NCBI GenBank assembly: GCA_950295325.1
Contig: OX485808.1
Location: 11,658,501-11,722,500, forward strand
Origin: Polytrichum commune
Lineage: Eukaryota; Streptophyta; Polytrichopsida; Polytrichales; Polytrichaceae
Reading direction: 5' to 3'
Length of the DNA stretch: 64,000 nt
Below the pieces are notes generated by a model. The model was not told the DNA's origin. It did no database searches and saw only the letters and a list, made by a program, of their open reading frames with translations. Position 1 is the first letter of the stretch, and every line of letters starts with the position of its first letter. The translations under genes were made by a program, and so were the position numbers. Below, piece by piece: positions 30,601 through 42,930 of the stretch.

Positions 30601-33300
30601 CCTTAAGCATATCCCATGGAAACGTCAAGGTTAAGCCACCTAAGACCGGAATAGTGCTTGGATGGTTGACCTTCCTAACACTTGACTTTCTGGTGCACCC
30701 TACCACTATGGTCCACACAATCATAGTGGGAGTATCCAAGTGAATGAGATATTTTCAACCAACCATGTGGGAACCTAGGGGCTTGCCCTTGGAGGAGATT
30801 AGGTGATGGCAAGCTTGCCCACTCCTGTTCACCTTTGGAAGGAGGCCACATTCTTCAAGGTCTCTTTAATGCTCATGGTGTGTGTTTCAGGTCTACATAT
30901 AAAATTAGACTAACTTGAGAGAAAAGCAGCACCATAATTCATCAGGGTCATTTTCTTCTTGTAAGTTCAAGCCCTCGACTCAAGTTCTAGTGTGAAAGAG
31001 GGCCTGAATATCGTGCATTCTTACTTGTTGCAGATAAGCAGCCAAGTTATGATTGAAGCGGCATGAAGCACCATATTTGCATCCTTTCGCATCACCAGTC
31101 TTTGCCACTGCTCCACAGATGTTCTCCACCGACCTGTTTGACCTAGCCTGATGCCAAGATTTCCAATGAGTAAGTTCCCAAAATGATGTGAGAAGCTATA
31201 CACCTCATTCAGACCAACTTGTTTATGCATATGTTGCATGAGAAATGAAATGTAGTTAAGTAGTAGACAACACAAAGTACATCGCAAACTTTCAAGTGTG
31301 AAATTATTATGTAAAATTTATATTAAAATTACACCTTGTGGTGTATACAGTGATTATGTTACACTAAATTTATTATTATTGCATAAAACTTTAGTATAAT
31401 GTGACACATGGTATATGAAAATACGATAAATTTGCAATTAACACGAAATCAACTGATAGTATATGATGATGTTTTTTCTACACATAATTACAAAAAAAAA
31501 TTCATCACATAGCATGACAATTTTGCCTCTGGAAATTTGTGATGTAGGAAACATGGCAGACCTCCATGCGCTCCCGTTTCATTTGCCGTTTTGATTTCTT
31601 GTCAACTGCCACAGCCTCAACAGTGCGGATGGTTGGCACCTGTGCAACATCACCATTCTTATTTTCTTCTTCTTCAGCCACCGTATCAGATGGTATAATT
31701 TTGTCAGTCATAACCACTGATGTGGCCATTTGACGAGGCCCACAGTTTAGAATTACATATTCGCGCTTGACAGGAGCCCGTGCTTTCATAATAAGCTCCT
31801 CCACCGAGGGATAGTCATCTGCACTTGTTGGCCCCATAGCTGCAACATGTTTTCAACAAGTATGGAATGAGAAAATTAGGTATTAGGCATTTTTAAGTGA
31901 GTGTGAACAGGCACCAATAGATGATAAGCAGGTTGGACAGAATTGATTCAAAATCTGAGCAAAGTACCATGTGTCACTTTTCTATTGATTGGAACCTCTA
32001 CAAAATTTCCTGTGCCTCAAACAATTAGCATTTCGCCACTAAAGTGCAGAACCAGCTTATCACCTGTAGTATTAGACATTGCATCACGTCTAATGTGACC
32101 CCAACAAGCATGGATTGAGGAAATTACGCATCAGCCATTTCAAAATAAAAATGCAATCAAACACATACCAACTCCGTCATTCGTGGACAAAAGAGGTGGT
32201 CTAGAAAGTACAAATTCTGAAGTAGGCATTGCAAAAAACATACGAGCACTCTTTCTATTCCAGAAAATGCAATGCAAGTAGTGCATTCATAATGTTCTCA
32301 ATAAGAACAGAAATTTATTGACACTCTCTTGCTCTTTCTCAAATGGTGAAAACCCCAACAATCTACACAATATAATGCACTCCAAACTCACTAACATCGT
32401 ACACCGAAAAGAAGGAACTAGGAGCAAATAGATTTCAAGATATGTTTCAGAAACATGTTTCAAAAGAAGTAGCTCAACAATTCAAAAGCTCATTGTCATA
32501 CGTGGATAAAAATGCTCTAGAAATTACAAATTCTGAAGCAGGGTTTCTAATGGAAGACTTCCTAGCTCCATTGCAAGATAAAACGGACAAGAGCGCCCTT
32601 TCAAATTCCAGAAAACGCAACGCATTCATAATGTTCTTGGAGTAAACAGAAATTTAGAGATACGCTCTCTTGTTATTTCTCAAATGGTCAAAACCCCAAC
32701 AATACACGCAATTCAACAAAATCCAATCACCCAAACTCAAAAACATGGGAATAGGAGAAAATGGGTTACCCAAACATTTCAGAATTATTTTTATACCAAA
32801 TCCCCCCCACCCCCAAAAAATAAATCTCACGCAAATTAAAAGCACGTGAAATGCAGGGGAGCGCACACGAGGATTGTTCCACAATAATTTCACAACCACT
32901 CTCAAGTTCTTCATCCTCCTCAGATTGGGGAAGCCCCAACGAAAAACTTCAAATTCCTCACCAAAACCCAACTTGCATCCTCAACCAAAAACAAAAAAAA
33001 AACAAACAAAACTCAAAATTATACTGCAATGACGAAGGGAGTAAGAAGCTGCAGCAGAATTTCCCTCGTTCCTGTGAAACCTAATCCTACATTCAGGAAA
33101 ACTGGCTGAAAGAAGGAAATTGAGCATTCTTATCCTCACAGCACTCAAAAACCAACCCAGTTAAGCCCCAAATCCCAAAACCCATCAAAAGAAAGAGGGG
33201 GGAAAATAAAAATGCAAGAAACGAACAAAGAAATCAAAGGGTGAGAATACTGACCTTCTGGGACAGATGATTCCGGCGCCGCTTCCATGACAGGTTCCAT
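24635..33300 (-). CDS. DUS3: tRNA-dihydrouridine(47) synthase, DUS3 type
   Basis: Ten exons with GT-AG junctions and consistent phases: 33300-33255, 31839-31562, 31147-31025, 30178-29906, 29226-28684, 28389-28117, 26988-26704, 26319-26199, 25636-25467, 24733-24635 (stop TAA at 24635). This gives 736 residues; an in-frame ATG at 33369 would add 23. DUS3 reduces uridine 47 of cytosolic tRNA to dihydrouridine, using FMN and NAD(P)H. Exons 3 and 4 encode two CCCH zinc fingers ([39 protein letters not shown]). Exons 5-8 hold the TIM-barrel: [23 protein letters not shown] with the catalytic Cys, [27 protein letters not shown] and [18 protein letters not shown]. Exons 9-10 hold the helical tail ([22 protein letters not shown] at the end). 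Length and domain order fit plant DUS3. No lesion was seen. Introns 4, 5 and 9 contain repeats or MITEs. Confidence 0.93.
25095..25321. mobile_element. MITE-like element, same family, copy 3, in DUS3 intron 9
   Basis: The left end CACTACACTGTTTATGGTAT (with TTTAGTGTCACTTAC following) and right end GTAAGTGACACTAAATACCA form an inverted repeat about 225 bp apart. The termini resemble CACTA-class ends. It lies within intron 9 (24734-25466). Confidence 0.6.
28505..28624. mobile_element. 120-bp MITE in DUS3 intron 5
   Basis: Terminal inverted repeats of 21 bp, 28505-28525 and 28604-28624, match at 20 of 21 positions (GTGGGTTTACAYTAGGGTCC plus one base). There is no coding capacity. The ends resemble those of the 61.6-kb MITE in style (GGTTTACATGGGTCC), which may mean a shared transposase source. 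Confidence 0.7.
29303..29645 (+). repeat. Dispersed repeat in DUS3 intron 4 (partner at 50.8-51.2 kb)
   Basis: Starts AGAGTTGTCCATAAAGTCCC. It contains GCCTATTTTGAAAGTTGGGTG, CTATGCAAG-GCTAGCTTGG and AAACTTGGGTGACT words that recur in the same order at 50811-51240. Non-coding. Confidence 0.6.
32196..32720. repeat. Diverged direct repeat in DUS3 intron 1
   Basis: About 32196-32370 and 32500-32720 share ACAAATTCTGAAG, TTCCAGAAAA, GCATTCATAATGTTCT and CAAATGGT, and a final AACCCCAACAAT. The open frame at 32442-32645 lies in this repeat and is not a gene. Confidence 0.5.
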
Positions 33301-33369
33301 GGTGGAGAGCTCCACGACGGTGCGGCACTCTGTTGTTGTGCCTGCGCAAAGCGTTCTAAGGCTTTGCAC

Positions 33370-36300
33370 TATAAGTTTAACAAAACTGCGTTTGTTCAGT
33401 GCTGCCCGGCCTGCCCGGTCTGCCCTAATCCTCTTGCCCTATTCAGTGTCCGGGCCGATTTTTGGGCAGAATCGCTCAAGATCCCTAGAGTTTCCAAGTC
33501 CAGCCGGTTCCTCGTTAACACCTTCCGGTTTTCCTTTGTTAATTTGAGGTATATTCCGTAGATTCCTCTAAAATGATGGGTAATTTTCCCAAAGTCTTGA
33601 ACTTCGACCGGTTATTTCTCAAACTCAACCGGCACATTTGCAACTAGAGGTTAATTCTCCATATTAACATTGGGAAACACAAAAAAGTCGTATTATCGAG
33701 GTGTCGTCTTCTCATTAATATGACAAATGGCATAAAGTTGTCATATTATTGAGGGAATACGAAAACATAAGTAATATGAGCTTTATATATATATACACAA
33801 TGAGTTCAAGCAATGTACATGGTCTGAAATAATAATTTATAACTCCAAACAAATACAAATATTCTCAAGAACTCTTGAATTAGGAGTCCAAAGATCTCTG
33901 GTGTTGCCTACGCAAGTTAGCAACCATCATCTTATCTAAATTCCTTACTAACTTTTGAAAACTAGTCATTTCATTAACACCAAAATATAAAGAGTTCTCT
34001 AATAAGAAACTGGACAACAGTGATGCATGACGATTAGCATCAAGATATGGATGATATTATATCATACGTGTACAAGGCAGCATACTAGGCGGGATGCCAC
34101 TCTAACCCTAACCATGTCCATTCTACACTAGTAACCCTAATTATCATTAAGTTCCCAATGATAAGTGAAGTTCCCAAGTAGTTCCCACGTGAGAATGGAT
34201 GTATTTTAGATGTACATAACATAGATGAAAGAATTTTAGCATTAACTACCTCTTTAATATGACAAAACGGAGATTATGGATGTCACATTATCGAGTGTTG
34301 TAGTTGTATGAAGGAGGGAGGTTTGAACTAAAAAGTTTGGTCTCGCAAAAATGTGTCTCAATATTGAGGGTGTCATATACCGTAGTTTACTAGCAGGTTA
34401 GGCAACTTGCTGCCTAATATTTAATTAAAGTTCAAAAAGTAGGTTCGGCACCTAAAAATAGTATATTCATATTTTCAGCAATTTTCTCTTTTAATTTTTA
34501 AAAATTCGGCTTACATTCATTTTTAATTTTCTATTTCAACTTATATCTTGTACATCTCTCTTGCATTGAATGACAAGTAAGATGTGAGTGAAGAGTTGAG
34601 AATGCTCTGTGCTTTATGCAAGTAGAGTGGAGTTGTGTTCAACAATGCATATGGGATATGTAAACTTTGAGGTGAAGCACCTAGTTAGACGTCATTTTTA
34701 TAACACGCATAACTTTTGCATAGAGTCTTCAAATGACATAAAATTTGTTGGAGGTGAAACATTACTTGATTTCTAAACTTTTCTTAGACCAACAAAATTC
34801 CAAAAAGTTGATCTTCTATGCACAAATGAGCTCCAAAAAACTGTTATGAACGCATTTTAATTTTTTGATCTTTACACGGCTGCAATGTTTTGTCCATATC
34901 TTTTGCATAAAGACTTATTTTGACACAAAACTTGTTGGAGGTGGAAGAAGGATTGATTTCTCAACTTTTGTTAGTTGGACAAAATTCTATAAAACTTCAT
35001 CTTCTATGCTCAATTGGACTCCAAAAATTTGTGTACAACACATTTGAAAAGCCTCGCCTAGAGTCTTGCTACTTCTTAACCCATATTCTTTGTGGACTAA
35101 TGTACGTGAGCTTGATTACAAAAGGAGCACCTTCTCTCCTTCAAAATTCACATATGCTTCCACTGTAAGTAAAACTCTAGTGAGAAGTAAAAAATTCTTA
35201 CTTTTAGGCAATTTTGAAAAATAATTAATTTTATATTCGGCAAAAAATACCAATAATATTCCAAAATTTTAGGCATCTATTTTTAGAATTATTTTGTGCC
35301 GAACCTGCTATTAAACTACGGTAAACAAGTGTCGTATTAACGAGGTTAGATTGTATTGCCAAGAGCATTTTATTGGCAACCCCAACTTTGACCCATTTGA
35401 ATTGGTATCTAGATTCCTTGGATACCTTGGAATATAAGTCATGAGATTCATTAGGGTCCAGGTGATTCCTTAAGGTCAACCTATCAATTTTCCAAAATGA
35501 ATGGGTCATAACATTGCTACACTGATGTCTTATGTGCAATTAGGGTGGAGGGTTCTATAATCGATGAAATACTAGAGTTTGCATTTGTTTAGGGGCAGTT
35601 ATAGTGGGGGATTATGTTTCTTGCGAAGAGAAACAAATTCTAAGGAGAATGCAAAAAAAATCAAATTTTAAAAATTAAATCGTGGACATGAAAATTGCTA
35701 CAGATTTTGAAGTAGTAAAGATTATTAGAACGCACAATCAATCTATAGGTTGACCCATAATTGTTCATTTAAATGCTAATATTTGACTACAATAATCGTC
35801 AAAACTCTTATGACGGTAATCAATCATAAACCGCCACCACATAAACCTTAACTTTGTTCACTTACACAATGTAGATCTCATCCATGTTGGCATTACTAAT
35901 ACCTTAGTGAGTAGTTTAATGAACATGGTCGACAATGGATGCTTTGACCTTAGGCAACCTTCATGAATATGTTGCCTCTTGAGTCTTTGCCCATGGAAAT
36001 TATCTTGGGTCAAAACTAGATAACAAACACATAAAACCTTGTTCACTCATCTGTATAACAACTCTAGTAACAAAAAAATCACTATATTTTGTTACTGTGA
36101 TAGTAAATATTTAAAATAGTGTGAAATGTTGATAAGTTAGTGTAGTAAGTTGCATGCTCCCCCACCCATTTAAAAAAAAAAGATGACATGTTTCATTGGG
36201 ATCTTGCTGTGACACTAAGATTGAAGCCCTCATTTTTTGAGAATCACAACATCGTTATTCTAAGCCCTTGGTCATATTATTCTCCTATTTAAGGTAAGTG

Positions 36301-36810
36301 ACAAGTGAGTTCAACAATGCTTAGTATTTCAAAAAATCCATATTTTGAAGTAGCCGAGATGGTGCTCACCATCAAAGTGAAGGGGTGTATTCTATCCCAG
36401 AAACGATTGAATTTTAACATTTGTCTATGTGTATGCCTTCTAATAGTATATATTGACATATTTATTCAACTTTTATAAAAATGAAGTGAATTTCTTAGAA
36501 TTGGATGATGTTGCCCCCCTTCTTTTTTAACATCACTAAATGTTTTTTTCTCTTTACAAGATACATGGTTTATTTCTTATCCTCATATGTGGTATATGAT
36601 CGTCACATTGGAGGGATCCAAGAAAAAAAAAAAAAAAATCAATACATTGGTTGCATAGGACCCAACATGTAAGAAGACTTTTTTTGCCCTCTAAGTTGTA
36701 GAAGCGAGACCACCCCATGGGGCAAGTATAGAAAATAAATGAAAAGTGGATGTCAATATAAATGTCAAGGGTCATGGGAGAGATGACAGACGTTGGAGAG
36801 AAACGATGAG
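33370..36810. other. Spacer upstream of DUS3, no gene seen
   Basis: The DUS3 promoter should lie just above 33370 and is moderately GC-rich to about 33560. Beyond it the sequence is AT-rich, with words around AGGTTCGGCAC (34443) and the inverted GTGCCGAACCTGCT (35297) marking the two ends of an inverted-repeat segment of about 0.87 kb. No protein was recognised. Confidence 0.4.
34395..35312. mobile_element. Possible MITE-like inverted-repeat segment
   Basis: The left end (CGTAGTTTACTAGCAGGTTAGG, then TTAGGTTCGGCACCTAAAAA-like sequence, 34381-34460) is mirrored at the right end (TAGGCATCTATTTTTAGAATTA, TGTGCCGAACCTGC, ACTACGGTAAAC; 35271-35325). Reading both outward-in gives GTTTA(C)TAGYAGGTT and GCACC/GCACA words. 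The interior is AT-rich and non-coding, with internal duplicates around TTGTTGGAGGTG (34748 and 34931). Confidence 0.45.
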
Positions 36811-36813
36811 CAG

Positions 36814-38260
36814 TTATTGAGTAGCCAGCGAAGCCCTGCCGGAACTCTGAAAGGCTGCCGGAGGTAGGAGGAGGGGGCTAGAGTCGAAGTAGCACCGTTG
36901 TTGCTCCTCGAATCCTCTCCTCCATCCACCCACCTGTTCAGATTCCGAATGGCAGCCTAAAAAATTCCTACACACGCACTGTAAAACGGCTATACCCACC
37001 ACACCAACCATCTCATTCTGTCTACGAGCTCCGGCATGTACCATGTTGGAAACAAGAAACGGAGATAGTACCGAACTGTGAGGCATCGGAGCAGAGAGAA
37101 GACTCGACGGAGTGCAGCTGCTGCACCTGCAATAGATCATCTCCCCCCCACGCTCCTGATATCGGCGACCAATGACCTAAGCAAAAGCTCACTGGAGTGG
37201 CTGCCGACACTGCTAATCACCGAATCAAGCAAGATCGAGCGACATCAGTAACCAAGGACCGGAGCAGACACCGCAACCAAAGACCTCTGCGGCGGCTGCA
37301 CAAGATTCGACATTGTTGATCAAGCAAGAATCGAACGACATCAACGACCAAGGACCTGAACACACACCGAAGACTACTGTGGCGGCACAAAAATCGACAT
37401 TTCTATCACCGAACTTCGGGAGAAGTTCGGTAGTTTCACATAATTTTATTTTTTCGTAGAAATTTATGTCTTATCTATGTAGATCTGCAACCAAAGTTTA
37501 AAATCACTGCAACCAGATCTCTTAGTTTTCATACAGTCCATGGATTCATTAAAAAGGAAAAACTCTATAGTTTGAGAGATATGCTTTTGTAGAAATTTAA
37601 AATCGTTGCAACCGGATCTTCTAGTTTTCTTACAATCCAGAGATTCATCAACAGGGAGAAGTTTTACAGTTTGAGAGATCTGCTTTTTGTGGAAGTTTCA
37701 GTTTTATCAACCCATACATGCTGCCGAACTACTTTACTAAAACGAGAAAACGTTGCAAAAGTTGCACCCAAACAGTTCCAAAAGGTCTCTACATTTCGAC
37801 ACATAACTGGTCAAAATCAAAGTGCTTCCAAGTCTGACTGGCTGCATCTTGTGATCTCCTGGATTTTTTAGGGATAATCCACAGATTCTTCATAGAGGAG
37901 AAGTTCGGTAGTTTGACAGAGTTTTATTTTTCATAGAAATCTCTATCTTATCTATGTAGATCTGCAGCCAAAGTTTGAAATCACTGCAACCGGATCTCTT
38001 AGTTTTCATACAGTCTAGGGATTCATTAAAAGGAAGAAGCTCTATAGTTTGAGAGATCTGCTTTTGTAGAAATTTTAGTTTCATCAACTCATATTTGTTG
38101 TTGAACTACTATACCAGAACCAACAAACGTTGAAGTAGTCGCACCCTAAGAGCCCCAACAGTAGAAGCTTCATAGTTTGAAAGATTTACTTTTGTAGAAA
38201 ATTGAGTTTTATCATATTTGCTGCTGGATACAAAAATCGCACCCAAAGAACTCCAATAGG
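36814..38260 (+). repeat. GC-rich block and tandem monomer array upstream of the retrotransposon
   Basis: A relatively GC-rich block (36814-37400) ends in two ~95-bp repeats (from about 37222 and 37318, sharing ATCAAGCAAGA, CGACATCA and ACCAAGGACC). Then come two copies of a ~470-bp unit (starting about 37429 and 37899: GAGAAGTTCGGTAGTTT, CTTATCTATGTAGATCTGCA, ATCACTGCAACC). Nested in these is a shorter motif, TTTGAGAGATNTGCTTTTGT, seen near 37570, 37662, 38047 and 38173. The position, just upstream of the ORF1 remnant, suggests a retrotransposon 5' UTR or promoter monomers. This is inference. A 66-codon open stretch (38260-38460) follows. Confidence 0.5.
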
Positions 38261-38993
38261 TCTCTGCTATTGCTGTTGTCCAATCGACTAAACAAACAGA
38301 AGAAGAAGAAACTAGTTCGTGTGTGAAGTTGTTGTCCAAGTTGGAGCAAACGGCTGCTTGGAATTCAAGAGGAGTTGTTAGGTCCATTGTGCGACAAAAA
38401 TTTAACCAACGTAAGATTCCTAACCACCCATTGCACATAGACTTAGATGCACACACATAAGTAATAATTAGTCACATAGCAATTTCTTTTTGTCAAAATA
38501 GGAGGTAGTATGAAGGTTGCATATGCAACCATGTTTGTTTTTGTATTATGGCTCATAGTAGCCTCCTCATATTGGAAATCCTCTCACCGTGTCTTCTCTC
38601 ACATTATTTGGATAGGATATTCAAGTTGTGGTTATCAAAACATACATGAACACAAACCAACATCAAAAGTAGTACCACCATGTTTTTATACCTCTCCATA
38701 TTGGAACCTTATGTATCTCATCAAAACATCCACACACCTAGATAACTTAACACATCAATACACTAATCTAGAATATGAAAACTCAAAATTGTTGCATGCT
38801 TGGATTGCTAATAGTTATTGTTACAAAACCAATAAACTGAATAGGAGTAAATTATATGTAAAACACTCAAAATACTTCTTTCCAAAAACCAATATCCAAT
38901 TTGGCCCACAACTTAATTTGTGGAATGAATTTGACATAGGAATGGTAAGAAGTATGGACCTAGTTAATCCTCCACAAAAATTATGCCAATCAT

Positions 38994-40631
38994 TTGAACA
39001 TTGTATTTGTCACAGAATATCTACATCCACCAATGTTGCTGCCACCACTAGGAAACTATTTGAGAAAAAATGTTGATATGATAGATGCATTAGCAAATGG
39101 TAAAAAAAGACAAGTCGGTGCTATAATTGTCTCTAGCCAAAAGAAGGCAAAGGACAAAGGAGTTGTATCCCCACGCCCCCCCTTTTGGTTAGGATATCAT
39201 GCGATGAATGCAATTGCATGTGAAAATTGTGAAACATTAGAACCAACATTCTCGGTTAGTGAACTTGTTAAATTTGGAATGGAACGTGATGAGGCATTAG
39301 AACACCTAGAAGCGGTCTTTTTTTTTCCATACATCCCCCAAGAAGTTTGGCCTTCTAGAAGGTGGGCACTTCAATCTCACTCAAGTCCCTTTCGATGTAA
39401 AAGTGGATGAAAGAGGGTTTTCTTTTGACTACCAAGTAGCCATAACTTTTGAGCTTTGTGAACGAAACTTGTCAAGAGATGAATTACATGCAAAAACGGA
39501 AGCAAGGTTAAAAGCTATGAACATTGAACTAGGAGAAATCCTAGAAGAACCTATGGCTATCCTTTGCTTCCACGGTTCTAAGAGGTGAAGTGGTACAATC
39601 AAACTCCACTTTAAGAACCCAATGAAAGATACCAATGATCTTCTTTATGGCAATAGGTCATTTATCCTCAAGTTAGATAATATAACCTATTGTAGAGGAA
39701 AGACATTCAAATCATTTGACTCCATAGCCATCGCAAGTTTGCTCTCGATCAAAATTTCTAGATCCACATTCAAAAATAAAAAATGGTTCCAATTGCATGA
39801 AGAAATTGTCAAAGATGGCTTCAAACGAGGGTATGAATTTGAAGTCACCAATGTGCAAAAGAATGATAGTACAGAATTTGCATGGATAAGAATCCCATCT
39901 CCAGACCAAACAAAGAAATTAAAAACCTTCAGAATTTTATTTTTTAATGAAATCATGGAAGTACACTTTTCTAGTATGGAGAAACTCTCCAAGGATGATA
40001 AGGCAAAAAAAATGCGGTAGTATTGATTGCAAAGAACTTAAGCAAAACCAAAACCACCGCCGCCCTAGAGGAGGGGATAAAGAAACTCTTTGGGGAAGAA
40101 AATGTGGCGGGCATTTTCTTCCGATTAGAAAAAGTAAAGCATGTGGGGTCATGTAATATGTAATGTCTAAATACGGCAGTCTATAAGAAGTATGTAAAAC
40201 AAAACCACCCAATTTTTGGTAAATACGTAGAATTTTCACCTCATTCCAAAAGTATGGACGGAATAGATGGCCCCTCCGCAATAGAATTTGCTAGACTAGG
40301 CTTTGTTGATGTCAACACCGCACTAGCCAACACGATTCAAGCCTTGGAGAATACCCCATCAAAATGTTACACGAAAGCAGATTTAAACAAAATAGTAGAA
40401 GAGACGGTGAACAAAGGGGCAGTGGAACTTCGCAAAAAATTGAGCCTCCTATAAAATGAGATTGTAGGAGAAGCAAAGGTATATGCAGACAAAGTTCAAG
40501 TTGAATCAAACCGAAATTCAAGAATACAAATTGCACTCCTCCAAAAACAAATGCGCATCACCCTGGAAACCCTCCAAGCCGATCACCCCGACACCCCCGA
40601 AATTAAAAATCACATGGATATACCAAACTAG
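38994..40631 (+). pseudogene. Retrotransposon ORF1 (RNA-binding protein), decayed
   Basis: Reading frame 38994-39400, then a +1 shift to 39403-40020 with an in-frame TGA at 39586, then a frameshift at the A8 run (40006-40013), then 40014-40631 with stops at 40155 and 40452. The part after 40014 (AVVLIAKNLSKTKTTAALEE, GIKKLFGEENVAGIFFRLEK, then a basic segment and HPIFGKYVEFSPH) has the beta-alpha-beta pattern and aromatic/basic spacing of an RRM. The preceding part (LHFKNPMKDTNDLL to EFAWIRIPSP) may be a second domain of this type. The last 100 residues are helical, EVTNKGAVELRKKL-like, and could mediate oligomerisation. RRM-type ORF1 proteins are common in LINEs. The exact fold is inference. 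Confidence 0.5.
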
Positions 40632-41318
40632 TTTTGACAAATGTAGCGATGGAAACACATATTATAACAAAAGTATATTTATATATACAAATTAATAAAC
40701 AACAAAATAAATATTATAAAGTATTATTAAATACTATACACTAAATATATAAATATCACATTAAAAAAATAAAATAATAACAGTATCTATCGATACCCCA
40801 ATGAAACAACAAATAAACAACATACAAAGTAAAACCAATGAATACTCTCACCCACCTACATACATAGCGACAAGAAAACATAATGCAATACAAATATATT
40901 TATATACAAAAAATAAATTCCAATACAAATACCGTATAGTATTATTAAATACTACACAAAGAATACACAAAGAATACATATTTAATACAAACAAAACAAA
41001 CATAGTATTTATCAATACTACCCCAAAAATACAAACAAATAACTTACAAATTAAAATCAAAACTAAGTTACATATTGAACACATTAAAAATAACATACAA
41101 CTAAACAACCAACTTCTTACACAACAAAAAGAAACACACACAAACAAACACACAAATAAAAACTTAAAGGCAATACACATCATAAACCAAATTACTAAAT
41201 ACCAAACACCCCACAAAACACCAAACAAAGCACCAAACGGCCTTGCCACAAAATAAAACAAATAAAACACTAAAACTACCACAACTTCTATCACACATTT
41301 TTCATAAACACAAAATTC
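40632..41318 (+). other. A+C-rich inter-ORF segment of the retrotransposon
   Basis: An open frame at 40801-41256 consists almost wholly of Asn, Thr, His, Ile, Lys and Gln because of base composition. It has no motif and I do not treat it as a gene. ORF2 translation probably starts near its end. Confidence 0.4.
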
Positions 41319-41495
41319 ATGCCAAATCAAACCAAATACACACACTACTCCCCCAAATATACACAAAAACCAATACATGTCCTACCCAACATATTTACCA
41401 CAAGCAAATATATACCAATAAAATATTATAAAAGAAATAAAAGAAATCCAAAAACCAAACAACACCAAGGATACCACTTCGTTAATAAACTAGCG

Positions 41496-41534
41496 TTATT
41501 ACATTGCGGAGACATTGAAACCAACCCAGGGCCA
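41496..41534 (+). other. 2A-like ribosome-skipping peptide
   Basis: Encodes LLHCGDIETNPGP, a full match to the D(V/I)ExNPG/P consensus with the usual upstream Leu-Leu and Gly. In 2A peptides the ribosome fails to join the final Gly and Pro, and so releases two products. Here it would free about 70 N-terminal residues from the enzymatic part of ORF2, as in 2A-bearing LINEs of trypanosomes and some invertebrates. The motif is intact although the ORF is decayed. A short motif could arise by chance, but the full consensus at the N-terminus of a LINE ORF2 makes that unlikely. Confidence 0.8.
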
Positions 41535-42173
41535 ATGCCAGATATATTGCGTACACACCCAACGATACACAAACAAAAAACTAGAACCTACTTCATCCCT
41601 AACACAATTAAATTCACCCGGAATACCAACACCTCGCAAACATGTTTGCTCCTATATTAAAAAATGACCACCGTCGCACCAACAATCAATTTTGACATTC
41701 CCACACCTACACCAATACATACAAACCACTCACCTTTACCCCCATATACTATATGACAATATTACAACAATTAGCTCTTCAATAAATACATGCAATAATA
41801 TACTAGCTCAACCTAACACCTATCACTTCAACATAGAATGGACTAACACACTCATAAACAAGTTAGCCAGCCTCAACAACCCCCAGAAAGGCATATCCGT
41901 ACCCAACACCCCTAAACCAAATTTGTCACAACACACCAAGACATAATACAACCCCATGACTCGATAAATAAAAAATTATATAATTTCATATACAGCCAGG
42001 AAACACCGCCAACCCCAACTGAAATCCAAAACAAATTTCCCTTTCTGCCAGAGAAACTAATACACGAATCTCTTCGATGCTTTGAAACATTAAATGAATA
42101 CTCTCACCCGCCACCACCCCCAAACATTCCCACACAAACAACAAGAACAAACATCAACACCAACCAAGAAACA

Positions 42174-42930
42174 AACATAATAACCTGGAATGTAGCATCA
42201 TTTAACACAGCCTTACCCAACCTACAAAGCCTCATTACCCACACACAAACAAACACAACAATCATTGTTATTCAAGAGACCAAATTCACAGCAACAAAAT
42301 CCACAAAATACATCCAAAACTTATTCTTCCAATATAAACTCATATTTAATAACACACACGCACTCACAAGGTGTCTTCATCAAAGAATGCCTTACACACA
42401 AGGATGGGGTGGACTGCTCACACTCATACACAACAAATATGCCTTCCCCAGGAATATCACCAAAATTCCAACGCCTGTAAACATCTCACCGTATTTCCAA
42501 ATAATACGAATAAACAATCAATCACTACAACCATGGCTAATTATCCACATGTACATGCCCACACACATAGAGGATATCCAACTCATATCTAACATAAAAG
42601 CCACAATCACCGATCAAATCACCGCCCACCCAAATCACATATACAATTTGTGCGGAGACTTTAACCGTAATATTGCACTTATTGGTAGACAAAACAACAA
42701 TCTTAATACACCACCACAAGACATAGATATACAATGGAACACCTTTACTACATCTCTAAACTTAGAATATATCCCAACAAATACCACATTCTCAAGACAG
42801 GGTGGCAACAACTATACATCCACCAACCTGATCGTTGACTTTTATATTAACTCATAGGATAATAGAAAATACTCCTCTACAACAAACACCCATATGGACC
42901 TAAACTCAAACCATTACCCAATCACCCTGC
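42174..42930 (+). other. APE-type (EEP) endonuclease domain of ORF2
   Basis: NIITWNVASFN (motif I, metal/phosphate side), VIQETKF (motif II with the catalytic Glu), LCGDFNRNI (Asp/Asn pair), VDFYINS (VDYI-like) and SNHYPITL (terminal D/N-H-x-P; here Asn replaces the usual Asp). This is the domain that nicks target DNA in L1/CR1-type LINEs. One stop codon (42855) lies between the last two motifs. Confidence 0.85.

Noticed and set aside
40801-41256. 151-codon open frame before ORF2
   Set aside because: Its Asn/Thr/His/Ile/Lys content follows from A+C composition. It shows no domain; part may be ORF2 leader.
40848-41378. 176-codon minus-strand frame rich in Val, Cys, Phe and Leu, resembling a membrane protein
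   Set aside because: It is the reverse complement of A+C-rich LINE sequence, which automatically gives hydrophobic codons.
41496-41534. Viral origin suggested by the 2A peptide
   Set aside because: The surrounding frame is a LINE ORF2 with APE, RT, RNase H and RLE; there is no capsid or RNA polymerase. 2A peptides are known in LINEs.
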